Source: Caulobacter sp. CCH9-E1 (GTDB taxonomy: Bacteria > Pseudomonadota > Alphaproteobacteria > Caulobacterales > Caulobacteraceae). Taken from it: a DNA stretch of 64,000 nt. Shown here piece after piece: positions 1 to 7,944 of the stretch (its first letter is position 1; every line of letters begins with the position of its first letter). The notes beneath the pieces were generated by a model that worked only from the letters and a program-made list of their open reading frames with translations, had not been told where the DNA came from and made no database searches. A program made the position numbers and the translations under genes. The DNA is taken from positions 21,583 through 85,582 of the forward strand of contig NZ_LSJA01000073.1 in assembly GCF_001556515.1 (NCBI RefSeq), read 5' to 3'.

Positions 1-1204
1 CGGCCAACGCGGCCCAGCGCCATTGACCCATGCCGCGCCAGGCGCTGGCGCAGGCGGCCGACATCCCGTCGTCGCGCGACAGCCTCAGGGCGTAGACCGC
101 CACGCCAGACACCGCCAGGGACGTCAGGGCTAGGCCGAACACGAACCAGACCAGCTTGGTCCAAACCCCGCCGAACGTGCCGAAATGCAGCGGATCGGCC
201 ATTTCGGAGAGACGCTGGTGCGCCGTCAGATCTCGCCCGTCGGTCGTAAGCACGACCTTGCCGGTCGACGCATCGGTCCAGGCAACGTTGGCGCGCTCAC
301 GGACGAGCACCGCCCGGTGCTGGCCTTGAAATTGGAACGCGCCGATCTTGCCCGACGGAAAGACGATGCGCTGGATACGCAGATCCGGATAGGCGGCGCG
401 AGCCGCGGCGAGGTTGCGCTCCAGTCGATCCGCCACGCCGCGAGCATCGAGTTTGACCGCGGCCACCTTGGCGCGCGGAGCCGGCGGTGCCTTGGCCACC
501 GTGCTTTCCGCCAGATACCAAAGACCTGTTGCGCCGATCAAGGCGACGAACCAAAGGCTCCAAAGTCCCGCTAGACGGTGCAGATCGCCCATGGCCGTGC
601 GGGCGTCGCGCCATCGCACTGGCCTCAGAAAGCCTCGCCACCACTTCTTGTAGACGACGAAGGACGTCGCCAGGCTGATCAGCAAAAGGACCGACAGGGC
701 CGAGACGATGGGCACGCCCACCGCCGTGGGCAGGTTCAAGTGCCGGTGCATGTTGCGCAGAATGCGCTGAGCCCCGACCCATGCCCCCTCGCCCTGCACC
801 GCGCCGGTCGTGGGGTGCAGATAGACGAAGCTGCGCCGTCCGTCCGGCGTCTGGATCGTCGCGGTCATGGCGAAGCCGCGATCGATCGGCGCGTCCAGCA
901 GGAGGATCTTGGCCTTCGGCTGAAGGGCGGCGACTTGGCGCGCCGCCTCCGACCAGGCCAGAGGACCTTCCACCGTCGCCGGCTCGACCCGCAAGGCCGG
1001 TCGCAGCAGCCAGTCGATCTCATGACTGAACACGGCGACCGTCCCGGTCAGGAAGACGAAGCCGAGCAGGATCGACAGCTTCAGTCCAACCCACTGGTGA
1101 ACACGCCACCACAGGCGCGAGCCCTTGGCCTTGGCGACGCGCCTTGGCGGAAGGGCATTTGCTCCATCCCGCTCCGCTACGGACGCGCGCTCAAGGCTCA
1201 CCAT
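1..1204 (-). CDS. PepSY-associated transmembrane protein (3' end outside window)
   Basis: The frame runs open from an ATG at 1204 to the window edge, giving about 401 residues with no stop, so the C-terminus is missing. Near the N-terminus is a WWRVHQWVGLKLSILLGF stretch, then a transmembrane helix (FVFLTGTVAVFSHEIDWL). This is the usual opening of PepSY-TM proteins. Two PepSY-like periplasmic segments follow (for example GRRSFVYLHPTTGAVQG), with further helices around VSALSVLLLISLATSFVVY and LVWFVFGLALTSLAVSG. The ATG overlaps the stop of the upstream siderophore receptor (ATGGTGA), so translation is probably coupled. In this family, partners of siderophore receptors are thought to reduce ferric complexes at the inner membrane. 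That role is inferred from context. Confidence 0.85.
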   Translation of the reverse strand, partial: MVSLERASVAERDGANALPPRRVAKAKGSRLWWRVHQWVGLKLSILLGFVFLTGTVAVFSHEIDWLLRPALRVEPATVEGPLAWSEAARQVAALQPKAKILLLDAPIDRGFAMTATIQTPDGRRSFVYLHPTTGAVQGEGAWVGAQRILRNMHRHLNLPTAVGVPIVSALSVLLLISLATSFVVYKKWWRGFLRPVRWRDARTAMGDLHRLAGLWSLWFVALIGATGLWYLAESTVAKAPPAPRAKVAAVKLDARGVADRLERNLAAARAAYPDLRIQRIVFPSGKIGAFQFQGQHRAVLVRERANVAWTDASTGKVVLTTDGRDLTAHQRLSEMADPLHFGTFGGVWTKLVWFVFGLALTSLAVSGVAVYALRLSRDDGMSAACASAWRGMGQWRWAALA

Positions 1205-3366
1205 TCGCGGGAAACCTCCAGGAACAGCGAGCGGGGCTCGCCGGGGAAGTGGCCGGTGCGATCAATGAAGCCGGAGGCGGCGTAGGTTTTGTCGAACAGG
1301 TTGTCGACCCGCAGGAGCGTCGACCAGGGGCCGACCTTGTAGATCACCGAGGCGTCGAACACCGTATAGGGACGCACCTTCTGGCCGCTGAGCGAGGTGC
1401 GAACGTCGACATAGTCTCCGCCCAGAGCCAGAGCCAGGCCCAGCTTGGGAAACTGATAGCGTGTCCAGAAGCCGGCCTTATGCTTGGGCGCATTGGCGAA
1501 CCGATCGCCGACGCTGTTGGTGATCACCGTCTTGCTGTTGGTCTTGGTGATGCGGGTGTCGTTGTACGCGTAGGAGCCGGTCAGCACCCAGTTCTTGGTC
1601 AGGTCGGCGGCCAGGTCGAACTCGACACCCTTGCTGGTCACCTCGCCGAACGCGATCATGTCGTTGACGCCGTCGCCGCCCACGTCGCCGCGCGGGTCGC
1701 TCTGCAGGATGTTGCTGCGGACGATCTGGTAGGCGGCGAACGTGGTCTGCAGCCGGCCGCCCATCAGTTCGGTCTTTACGCCGCCCTCGACGATTTCGCC
1801 CTCTGTCGGCGCGAAGGGACCGCCCGCCAGCGGATCCTGGCTGGAAACGCTCTGCGGCTCGTAGCTCTGGGCCCACTGGCCATATACCGAGACGTCAGGA
1901 CGCGCGCGCCAGACCAGGCCTGCCCGCCATGTCGCCTTTTGGTCCTTGAAGACGCTGGCGTCCGACGTGTCCTCGTAACGGTCGAAGCGTACGCCGGCGG
2001 TGGCGATGAAGGGGCCGACGGTGGCCTCCTCCAAAAGATAGGCGCCGGACCGTTCCTGCACGGCGGAGGTGCGCACCCGCGCCCTCAGCTTGTAGGTCTT
2101 GGGATCGGTTACCCCGTAGAGCGGGTGGATCAGGCTGAGCGGCCCGGGCAGGCCCGCGACGGCCGTAAAGCCTCCCAGCAGCGAGGGACGGTTGTTGTTG
2201 ACCAGCTCGCTGCGGTAAGCGTCAACGCCCAACAGCACCCGATTGCGCAGCGCGCCCAGATCGCGCGACCAAACGGCGTTAGCGCCGAAGCTCAGCTGCT
2301 CGAGATCCCGCTCCTGGTCGCGGAACTCACGGCGCGACAGGTCCAGCACGCCGTCTCGATCACTGTCGGTCAGGCCACGGGGTTCGTGATACTGCTGGCG
2401 CTCCAGGCTCTTTGAATAGCGCAGGCTGGCGTCGACCTTCAGGCTGTCCGACACGGGCCATTCGAGCCGAGCCTGCAGCACATTGGCGGTCAGATCGAGG
2501 AAGTCGCTCTTCTCATTGTGGTTCCAGCGCCGGTCAGCGAGGAAATGGCCCAGATTGTCGGTCGGCACGCCGCGCAGGCGGTTGCCTTGCAGGTTCTGCT
2601 GATAGCGGGTGGCCTGCAGAGTCAGTGCGGCCGGGCCAAGGTCGCTGCGAATCCCACCGTCGAGGATCAGGACCTCGCTGCCGGAGTTGCGCCGCGGCGT
2701 ATTGCGGCTTTCGTAGAAGGCGCCAAGCCGAGTGGCGGGCGCTTCGACGCCGGGCAGGAAGCCCTCGATCTCGACCGAGCCGCCACGGCGCGCCTCGGTT
2801 CCAGCGACGGCCGTGGCCCGCGCCGAGAACTCGCTCTTGGGGGTCTTGGTGATGTAGTTGAACAAACCGCCCGGCGCCCCGGGGCCATAGAGCATCCCCG
2901 CCGGCCCCTTGAGGAACTCCAGTCGCTCGACGTTGAATAGCTGCGGCACCGAGAAGGCGACGTAGGGATCGCCGCGCAGGCCGTCGAAGAAAATCTCCTC
3001 CTGACGGAAGCCGCGGGCGGTGACGCCAGCGTAGGAGAACAGGCTGACGCCGGCGATGTTACGATAGAGATCCTGAGCGTCGCGAGCCCCCTGGTCGCGG
3101 ATCAGCTCCGCGTTCAGGACCTGGATATTGAGGCTGGAGGCCAGCGGCGGGGTTTCCAGCTTGCCGCTGGTGGTTTCCTGCGCGCGATAAAGCTGACGCG
3201 CCCGGGCGGTGATGATGATCGTCAGGTCGGGCTCGTCTGTGGGGGTCGTCACCCCGGCCTCGCTGGTCTCGAACGCAGCGGCGGAATGCGCGCCGACCAA
3301 GCCGGCGGCCAGGGCCAACGCCGCCACCGAAGGCCTCAAACGTCCATGAAACTTCACCACGCCCAC
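1198..3366 (-). CDS. TonB-dependent siderophore receptor
   Basis: This 722-residue outer-membrane receptor has a signal peptide of about 31 residues ending at SAAAF. A TonB-box-like DLTIIITARA follows, then a plug with the siderophore-receptor signatures GPAGMLYGPGAPGGLFNYITK and RGFRQEEIFFDGLRG. The 22-strand barrel ends in the aromatic-rich SLFLEVSREW. The C-terminal LLRVDNLFDKTYAASGF motif is typical of FhuE/FpvA-like receptors. There is no N-terminal STN signalling domain. The stop overlaps the start of the PepSY gene, so the two form one uptake unit. A Fur-like palindrome lies 31 bp upstream of the start. The ligand cannot be told from sequence. Confidence 0.93.
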   Translation of the reverse strand: MGVVKFHGRLRPSVAALALAAGLVGAHSAAAFETSEAGVTTPTDEPDLTIIITARARQLYRAQETTSGKLETPPLASSLNIQVLNAELIRDQGARDAQDLYRNIAGVSLFSYAGVTARGFRQEEIFFDGLRGDPYVAFSVPQLFNVERLEFLKGPAGMLYGPGAPGGLFNYITKTPKSEFSARATAVAGTEARRGGSVEIEGFLPGVEAPATRLGAFYESRNTPRRNSGSEVLILDGGIRSDLGPAALTLQATRYQQNLQGNRLRGVPTDNLGHFLADRRWNHNEKSDFLDLTANVLQARLEWPVSDSLKVDASLRYSKSLERQQYHEPRGLTDSDRDGVLDLSRREFRDQERDLEQLSFGANAVWSRDLGALRNRVLLGVDAYRSELVNNNRPSLLGGFTAVAGLPGPLSLIHPLYGVTDPKTYKLRARVRTSAVQERSGAYLLEEATVGPFIATAGVRFDRYEDTSDASVFKDQKATWRAGLVWRARPDVSVYGQWAQSYEPQSVSSQDPLAGGPFAPTEGEIVEGGVKTELMGGRLQTTFAAYQIVRSNILQSDPRGDVGGDGVNDMIAFGEVTSKGVEFDLAADLTKNWVLTGSYAYNDTRITKTNSKTVITNSVGDRFANAPKHKAGFWTRYQFPKLGLALALGGDYVDVRTSLSGQKVRPYTVFDASVIYKVGPWSTLLRVDNLFDKTYAASGFIDRTGHFPGEPRSLFLEVSREW

Positions 3367-3397
3367 TCCTTACCCAAAGAATGGCGCGCCAGTTAGC

Positions 3398-3416
3398 GCG
3401 AATAATAGTTATTCGC
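3398..3416. promoter_or_regulatory. Fur-like palindrome upstream of siderophore receptor
   Basis: GCGAATAATAGTTATTCGC is an 8-bp perfect inverted repeat around a 3-bp centre, 31 bp before the siderophore receptor ATG. Its length (19 bp), AT-rich core and GAATAAT-type halves resemble Fur operators. Assignment to Fur is inferred from this shape and from the downstream receptor. Confidence 0.55.
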
Positions 3417-3421
3417 AACAA

Positions 3422-3610
3422 TCAGGACGACGGAGCGCCTTGCCGCCGGATTTCGTCGGCCATGCGGTCAGCCACGTCCTGACCGATGTCGTTGACCACC
3501 ACGGCGGCGCCCTGGCTGGCAAGATAGAGCGCATGGACGCGGCCCAGGCCGCCGCCCGAGCCGGTGACGATGGCGACACGACCAGTCTGGGCGTTGGCAG
3601 GTTCAGTCAT
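3422..3610 (-). pseudogene. truncated short-chain dehydrogenase (N-terminal fragment)
   Basis: The ORF starts 9 bp after the esterase stop, behind a good ribosome site (AGGAAG), and encodes only 62 residues. [20 protein letters not shown] is the first beta-alpha-beta of the Rossmann fold with the TGxxxGxG cofactor loop. [23 protein letters not shown] is the next SDR segment. SDRs are normally about 250 residues with a YxxxK catalytic pair, and everything after the second strand is missing here. The similarity stops around 3425-3432, directly beside the promoter region of the siderophore receptor. The gene therefore looks cut by a rearrangement that brought in, or deleted up to, the iron module. 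Catalysis is not expected. Confidence 0.8.
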
Positions 3611-3619
3611 CCAGCTTCC

Positions 3620-5260
3620 TCAGGGGCACGCGGGCGTCGGCCTGGCAAGGACTGGCGAGACCAGGCCCACGTTCCAGTTCCAGGGCTGGTCGCCCGCGGC
3701 CTTGCGGCGACAGACCGCGCGCTCGTGGAGGGCGAACATGCCTGGCATCAGGTTGGTGTCGGCCATCGGCCTGTCGCGGAAGGCCATGTAGGCGCCGGCG
3801 GGCTTATAGGCCTCCCAGGTCGCCTCGCCGCCGGCCTGCGGCCGACCAGTTCGGGCGAAACTGGTCCAGTAGCCGACCATGGCGTCCGACAACGCCCTTT
3901 CCTCCGCCGCATCCGGCGCCTTGGGCCAGCGCGGCGGAACGCGGTCCAGCGACCCGAACATGTAGGGGATTTCGCTGGCGTGGAAGGCGTGCAGCCCTGC
4001 CTGATCCATGGCCGGATAGCCGTGGTCGAACAGATAGAGGAACGAAGGCTGACCGGCCTTGGTCTGCGATCGCGCCAGACGCTCGGCGGTCCAGCCGTAC
4101 ATGGCGTCGCGAGTGGTCGCCAGAACGCTCTCCTCCAAGGCCGAGGCCGGATAGAGCTTTAGGAAGTCGTCCGCCAGGTCGCCGTAGCGCGCCCTGATCC
4201 CCGTCTCATATTCGGCGGCGGTCTTGGGGGCCGGCGGCGCCAGGAAGCGCAGAGAGCGGATCTCGCCGCTATTGAAGCCGACGAGGATCGGAACCCGCGC
4301 CTGCTCGCCGCGATCGAACGAGTCGATCAACTGGCGCGTGAGAACGGCGCCGTCCACCGCGCCGAACGGCAGGAAGCCGGCGCGAGCGGCCTTGTCGGTC
4401 AGGATCTGCGGGTCCATCGCCCGCATCGCCGCGAGGCTGGGAGCCGTCACCGCCCCCTGCACATAGACGCCGGCCGCCTCGCCCGACGGCGCGCCGTGAC
4501 GGGCCGCTTTCAGCTCGGGGGTGGAGATCATGTAGGCGCTCTGGGCGATCGCCTTCGCGAACAGCCCTCGCGCCGGGGGCGAGACCATCAGGTACATGAC
4601 GCTGAGCGCCCCGGCGGACTCTCCGGCGATCGTGACATTGTCGGGGTCGCCGCCAAATGCGGAGATGTTCGCGCGCACCCACTTCAGCGCCGCGATCTGG
4701 TCGAGCAGGCCGTAGTTGCCGGAAAGGCCGCCCGGGTTCTCGTTGCCCAGGTCTGGATGCGCCATGTAGCCCAACACGCCCAGACGGTAATTGATCGTCA
4801 CCAGCACCGCGCCGGTCGCCGCATAACGCGCGCCGTTCTGCAGGGCCGAGCTTCCCGAGCCCGAGGTCAGAGAGCCGCCATGGATCCAGACGATGACCGG
4901 AGCCCTGCCCCGGGCCGACGGCGTCCAGATGTTCAGCGTCAGGCAATCCTCGCTGGTAGGACCGATCTCGCCCGAATAGACCGACGGCGCCCCAGGCGTG
5001 GGCTGGATGCACGCCGGGCCGAACTGGCTGGCGTCGCGCACGCCCGTCCAGCGCGCGGCCGGCGCGGGCGCACGCCACCGGCCTGGCCCGACCGGGGGCG
5101 CCGCATACGGCAGCCCCTTGAAGGCCAAGGTCCCAGCATCGACGACGACGCCTCGCACCGTTCCGGCCGGAGCGACGACCAAGGGTCGACTCTCGGCGGC
5201 ATGGGCGCGGCCGGCGATCAGCAGCACGGCGACGAGAAGCAGGTTTGTCACGCGGTTCAT
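3620..5260 (-). CDS. type-B carboxylesterase, exported
   Basis: This 546-residue alpha/beta hydrolase starts with a signal peptide (MNRVTNLLLVAVLLIAGRAHA). It has the carboxylesterase type-B signatures: the FKGLPYAAPPVGPGRW opening, EDCLTLNIWTP, the oxyanion motif WIHGGSLTSGSG and the nucleophile elbow GESAGALSVM. The acid is probably the Glu of GFNSGEIRS and the histidine that of LHAFHASEIPYMFG. The ATG at 5260 overlaps the stop of the MFS gene (ATGA), which fixes the start. It would cleave an ester outside the cytoplasm before uptake or activation. The substrate is unknown; the neighbouring second esterase and CoA ligase suggest an ester of a carboxylic acid. Confidence 0.92.
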   Translation of the reverse strand: MNRVTNLLLVAVLLIAGRAHAAESRPLVVAPAGTVRGVVVDAGTLAFKGLPYAAPPVGPGRWRAPAPAARWTGVRDASQFGPACIQPTPGAPSVYSGEIGPTSEDCLTLNIWTPSARGRAPVIVWIHGGSLTSGSGSSALQNGARYAATGAVLVTINYRLGVLGYMAHPDLGNENPGGLSGNYGLLDQIAALKWVRANISAFGGDPDNVTIAGESAGALSVMYLMVSPPARGLFAKAIAQSAYMISTPELKAARHGAPSGEAAGVYVQGAVTAPSLAAMRAMDPQILTDKAARAGFLPFGAVDGAVLTRQLIDSFDRGEQARVPILVGFNSGEIRSLRFLAPPAPKTAAEYETGIRARYGDLADDFLKLYPASALEESVLATTRDAMYGWTAERLARSQTKAGQPSFLYLFDHGYPAMDQAGLHAFHASEIPYMFGSLDRVPPRWPKAPDAAEERALSDAMVGYWTSFARTGRPQAGGEATWEAYKPAGAYMAFRDRPMADTNLMPGMFALHERAVCRRKAAGDQPWNWNVGLVSPVLARPTPACP

Positions 5261-6579
5261 TGAGCGGCCCCGATCCTGGGGCCCTTGCCGAGGGCCCTCG
5301 CCAGCAGAAGGAAGAGCGTGATGGCCACGCCGTAGAACGGGACGAGGGTGAACAGCGCCACCTGCAGCGAGTTGTGTGGATACGCCGCCCGGAAGAAGTC
5401 GCTGGCCGCGCCGACATAGGTCGGGCCCAAGCCCAGGCCGATGAAGTTCATCACCAACAGCAGCAAGGCCCCGGACATCACCCGCTGATTGGGGCGGACC
5501 GTGTTCTGAACCAGGGTCACGGCGGACGACAGATAGACGTGGTTCAGGCACATGGCCGGCAGCAGGCAGGCCAGGGCTGTCGGCCAGTGCGGCGCGGCCA
5601 CGAACCCCAGGTAGCACGGCACGGCCAAGAGCAGGGCGCCGGCGGGCGCCAGGCCGTAGGCGCGCTTGGATTCGCGCGTGAAGCGGTCGATCAGCCAGCC
5701 GGAGCCGAAGATCCCCACGCTCATGCCGACGCCGACCACGATCGCGTACCAGACGGCGACTTCGCCGAGGGTCATGCCCTTCTCGCGCATCAGGAACAGC
5801 GTGGCAAAATTGCCCAGGCCGTAGGTGACGAACTGCGTTGCGCCGCTGCCCAGCGAAGCCAGCAGTAGCACCGGATGTGAAAAGAACATCTTCAGGGTTT
5901 CGCCGAAACCCGCGCGCGCCTGCGGGACGTGGGCCGTCGCGGGATCGAGACCCCCACGCCGCGGCTCTCGCACCACCAACTTCAGGACCAAGGCGGCGGC
6001 GACGCCGACCGCGCCGGTGATCATGAAGGCGTCGCGCCAGCTGAAGGCGGCGGCCACCGAGGCGCCGAACGCGATGCCGAGGGCCGCGCCCACGGGCGGG
6101 CCAAGATTGTAAAGGCCCAACGCCGTGCCTCGGCGTCCGGGTGGAAAATAGTCGGTGATGATCGCGTAGGACGGCGGCACGCCGCCCGCCTCCCCGAAGC
6201 CGACCGTCATGCGTGCGATTGCGAAGCCGCTGTAAGATCGGGCCATGCCACAGGCCATGGTCGCCGCGCTCCAGACACCGCAGGCGATGGCCAGTACGGT
6301 CACGCGGTTGGTCCGGTCCGCCAGCCAGCCGACCGGGATGGCGATAAAGCAGTAGAAGGCCGCGAAATAGAGACCGCCCAGGAGCCCCAGCTGGCTGTCG
6401 GTGATCTGCAGTGTGTCCTGAATCGGCTTGGCCAGGATCGATAGCAGTTGCCGATCCAGGAAGTTCAGGACGTAGATGAACCACAGGCACGCCAGGGCCA
6501 CCCAAGCGCGCCGGTCGGGTTCCTGCACGGCGGCCGATGGCGCGGTCGTGGGCGCAATGTCTTCGAGCGGACGCGTCAT
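5257..6579 (-). CDS. MFS transporter, spinster-like
   Basis: This 440-residue inner-membrane protein has about 12 hydrophobic helices. YVLNFLDRQLLSILAKPIQ in helix 1 and the GWLADRTNRVTVL loop between helices 2 and 3 are typical of the spinster-like and aromatic-acid/ester-linked MFS transporters of sphingomonads and caulobacters. Start and stop overlap the neighbouring esterase genes by 4 bp each (ATGA), so it is translationally coupled inside the operon. It probably imports the product released by the periplasmic esterase. The substrate is not identified. Confidence 0.9.
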   Translation of the reverse strand: MTRPLEDIAPTTAPSAAVQEPDRRAWVALACLWFIYVLNFLDRQLLSILAKPIQDTLQITDSQLGLLGGLYFAAFYCFIAIPVGWLADRTNRVTVLAIACGVWSAATMACGMARSYSGFAIARMTVGFGEAGGVPPSYAIITDYFPPGRRGTALGLYNLGPPVGAALGIAFGASVAAAFSWRDAFMITGAVGVAAALVLKLVVREPRRGGLDPATAHVPQARAGFGETLKMFFSHPVLLLASLGSGATQFVTYGLGNFATLFLMREKGMTLGEVAVWYAIVVGVGMSVGIFGSGWLIDRFTRESKRAYGLAPAGALLLAVPCYLGFVAAPHWPTALACLLPAMCLNHVYLSSAVTLVQNTVRPNQRVMSGALLLLVMNFIGLGLGPTYVGAASDFFRAAYPHNSLQVALFTLVPFYGVAITLFLLLARALGKGPRIGAAQ

Positions 6580-7838
6580 CGTTCCTCCGTCCGCAAGGCG
6601 GCGTAGACGCCCCGCTGGTGCTCAGGCAAAGCCCTTCGTCCGGCCGCGCCGCGCCCGGTGGCGATGGTCGCCCCGGTCTTGGCCGACACCGGCACTTGAT
6701 GCTGGGTCAGGTAGATCATGATCAGGTCGTTGACGGGATCAGCCTGCCACCACGTGCCAAAAATCCCTGGCCAGGTGATCGCGCCTGGCGCACCGCAGGC
6801 GTATGGGTTGTCGATCGCATCCTCCGCGATCGAGACGCCCAGACCGAAACCATTGCTCCGCCACAGCGGCATGCCGGCGAACGGCGTCTCGCGCTGGCGC
6901 TCCGTCAGCCGATTGGTCCGCATGAGCCGCACGGTCTCGGGCCGCAGCAGGCGGACGCCGTCCAGGGCCCCCTCGCTCAACAGCATTCGCGCGAACCGGT
7001 GATAATCGGAGGCGGACGAAATCAGCCCACCGCCCCCCGGCGTGTAGCTGGGAGGTTCGTCGTACATTTCGGGCTCGAGCTTTGCGAGGCGGTTTGTCGT
7101 TTCGTCAAATCCGTAGAGGCTCGCCAGGCGTGGGCGCTTGTCGTGCGGCAGCCAGAAATCGGTATCCGTCATGCCGAGCGGCTCGAAGATCCGCTCTTTC
7201 AGCACCTGACGCAGGGGCTTGCCGTCGACCCGACCGATCAGGAAACCCAGGACGTCGGTCGAGTGGCCGTAGTGGAAACGGTCGCCCGGCTGATAGGCCA
7301 GGGGCAAGCCGCCCAGCGCCGTCAGCCACTGCCGCGGGCTCATGCGAGTCATGGCCGGATCGCCCAGGGCCTGCTCGTAGGCTTTCTGCAGCGGCCCCTC
7401 CGAGAAGAAGCCATAGGCGAGACCCGAGCGGTGGGTCAGCAGGTCCTCGATCGTGATGGGACGCCGCACCGGGTCGGTCTCATGCAGCGGTCCGGCCGCA
7501 TCGCGCAGGACTCGCGGCTGGGCCAATTCGGGGATCCAGCGTCCGATGGGATCCTCCAGCGCGAACTTGCCCTCCTCCATCAGCATCAGAGCCGCGACCG
7601 AGGTGATCGGCTTGGTCATGGAGGCGATGCGAAACAAGGTGTCGGGCCGCATCGGGTCATGGCTTTCAAGGTCGCGCCAGCCGATCGCGTCGGACTGGAC
7701 GATCTGGCCGCGGCGCGAGGTCAGGGTCACCAGACCCGCAAGTTCGCCTCGGTCAACGAAACCTTGGAGCACCGCCCTGGCCTCGGCGAGCTTGGCGGGG
7801 TCGAAGCCCTGAGCGCGGCAGGCGTCGTCGTCGATCAT
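6576..7838 (-). CDS. beta-lactamase-fold serine hydrolase (esterase)
   Basis: This 420-residue protein of the class C beta-lactamase/EstB family has the nucleophile motif SMTK (SxxK) in FRIASMTKPITSVAALML. The second-motif tyrosine lies in FHYGHSTDVLGFLIGRV. No signal peptide is evident, so it is probably cytoplasmic. Many relatives are esterases acting on small or bulky esters rather than beta-lactamases, and that fits an operon with a second esterase, a transporter and a CoA ligase. Its stop overlaps the MFS start by 4 bp. The substrate is unknown. Confidence 0.88.
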   Translation of the reverse strand: MIDDDACRAQGFDPAKLAEARAVLQGFVDRGELAGLVTLTSRRGQIVQSDAIGWRDLESHDPMRPDTLFRIASMTKPITSVAALMLMEEGKFALEDPIGRWIPELAQPRVLRDAAGPLHETDPVRRPITIEDLLTHRSGLAYGFFSEGPLQKAYEQALGDPAMTRMSPRQWLTALGGLPLAYQPGDRFHYGHSTDVLGFLIGRVDGKPLRQVLKERIFEPLGMTDTDFWLPHDKRPRLASLYGFDETTNRLAKLEPEMYDEPPSYTPGGGGLISSASDYHRFARMLLSEGALDGVRLLRPETVRLMRTNRLTERQRETPFAGMPLWRSNGFGLGVSIAEDAIDNPYACGAPGAITWPGIFGTWWQADPVNDLIMIYLTQHQVPVSAKTGATIATGRGAAGRRALPEHQRGVYAALRTEER

Positions 7839-7874
7839 GAAAAAGGGGCGCTCCGGCCGGGTACTGAAGGGAAG

Positions 7875-7910
7875 GCCGCGGGGGCTGGCGGCGACCTAGT
7901 CCCCCGCGGC
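7875..7910 (-). other. intergenic hairpin downstream of TBDR
   Basis: GCCGCGGGGG and CCCCCGCGGC form a perfect 10-bp stem with a 16-nt loop, between the receptor stop (7945) and the next start (7838). There is no run of U after it on the transcribed strand, so it is not a standard terminator. It could stabilise the receptor part of the transcript or reduce readthrough into the enzyme genes. Confidence 0.5.
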
Positions 7911-7944
7911 GGGCGACGACCGGGGAGGCGGCCGCCGCCCAGGG

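Noticed and set aside
1144-2415. Long plus-strand frame antisense to the siderophore receptor
   Set aside because: No family motif, composition of a shadow frame, and the minus strand has a complete receptor with signal peptide and barrel end.
5261-6505. N-terminal extension of the carboxylesterase frame into the MFS gene
   Set aside because: The extension is the MFS gene read in another frame; the esterase has its own signal peptide and ATGA-coupled start at 5260.
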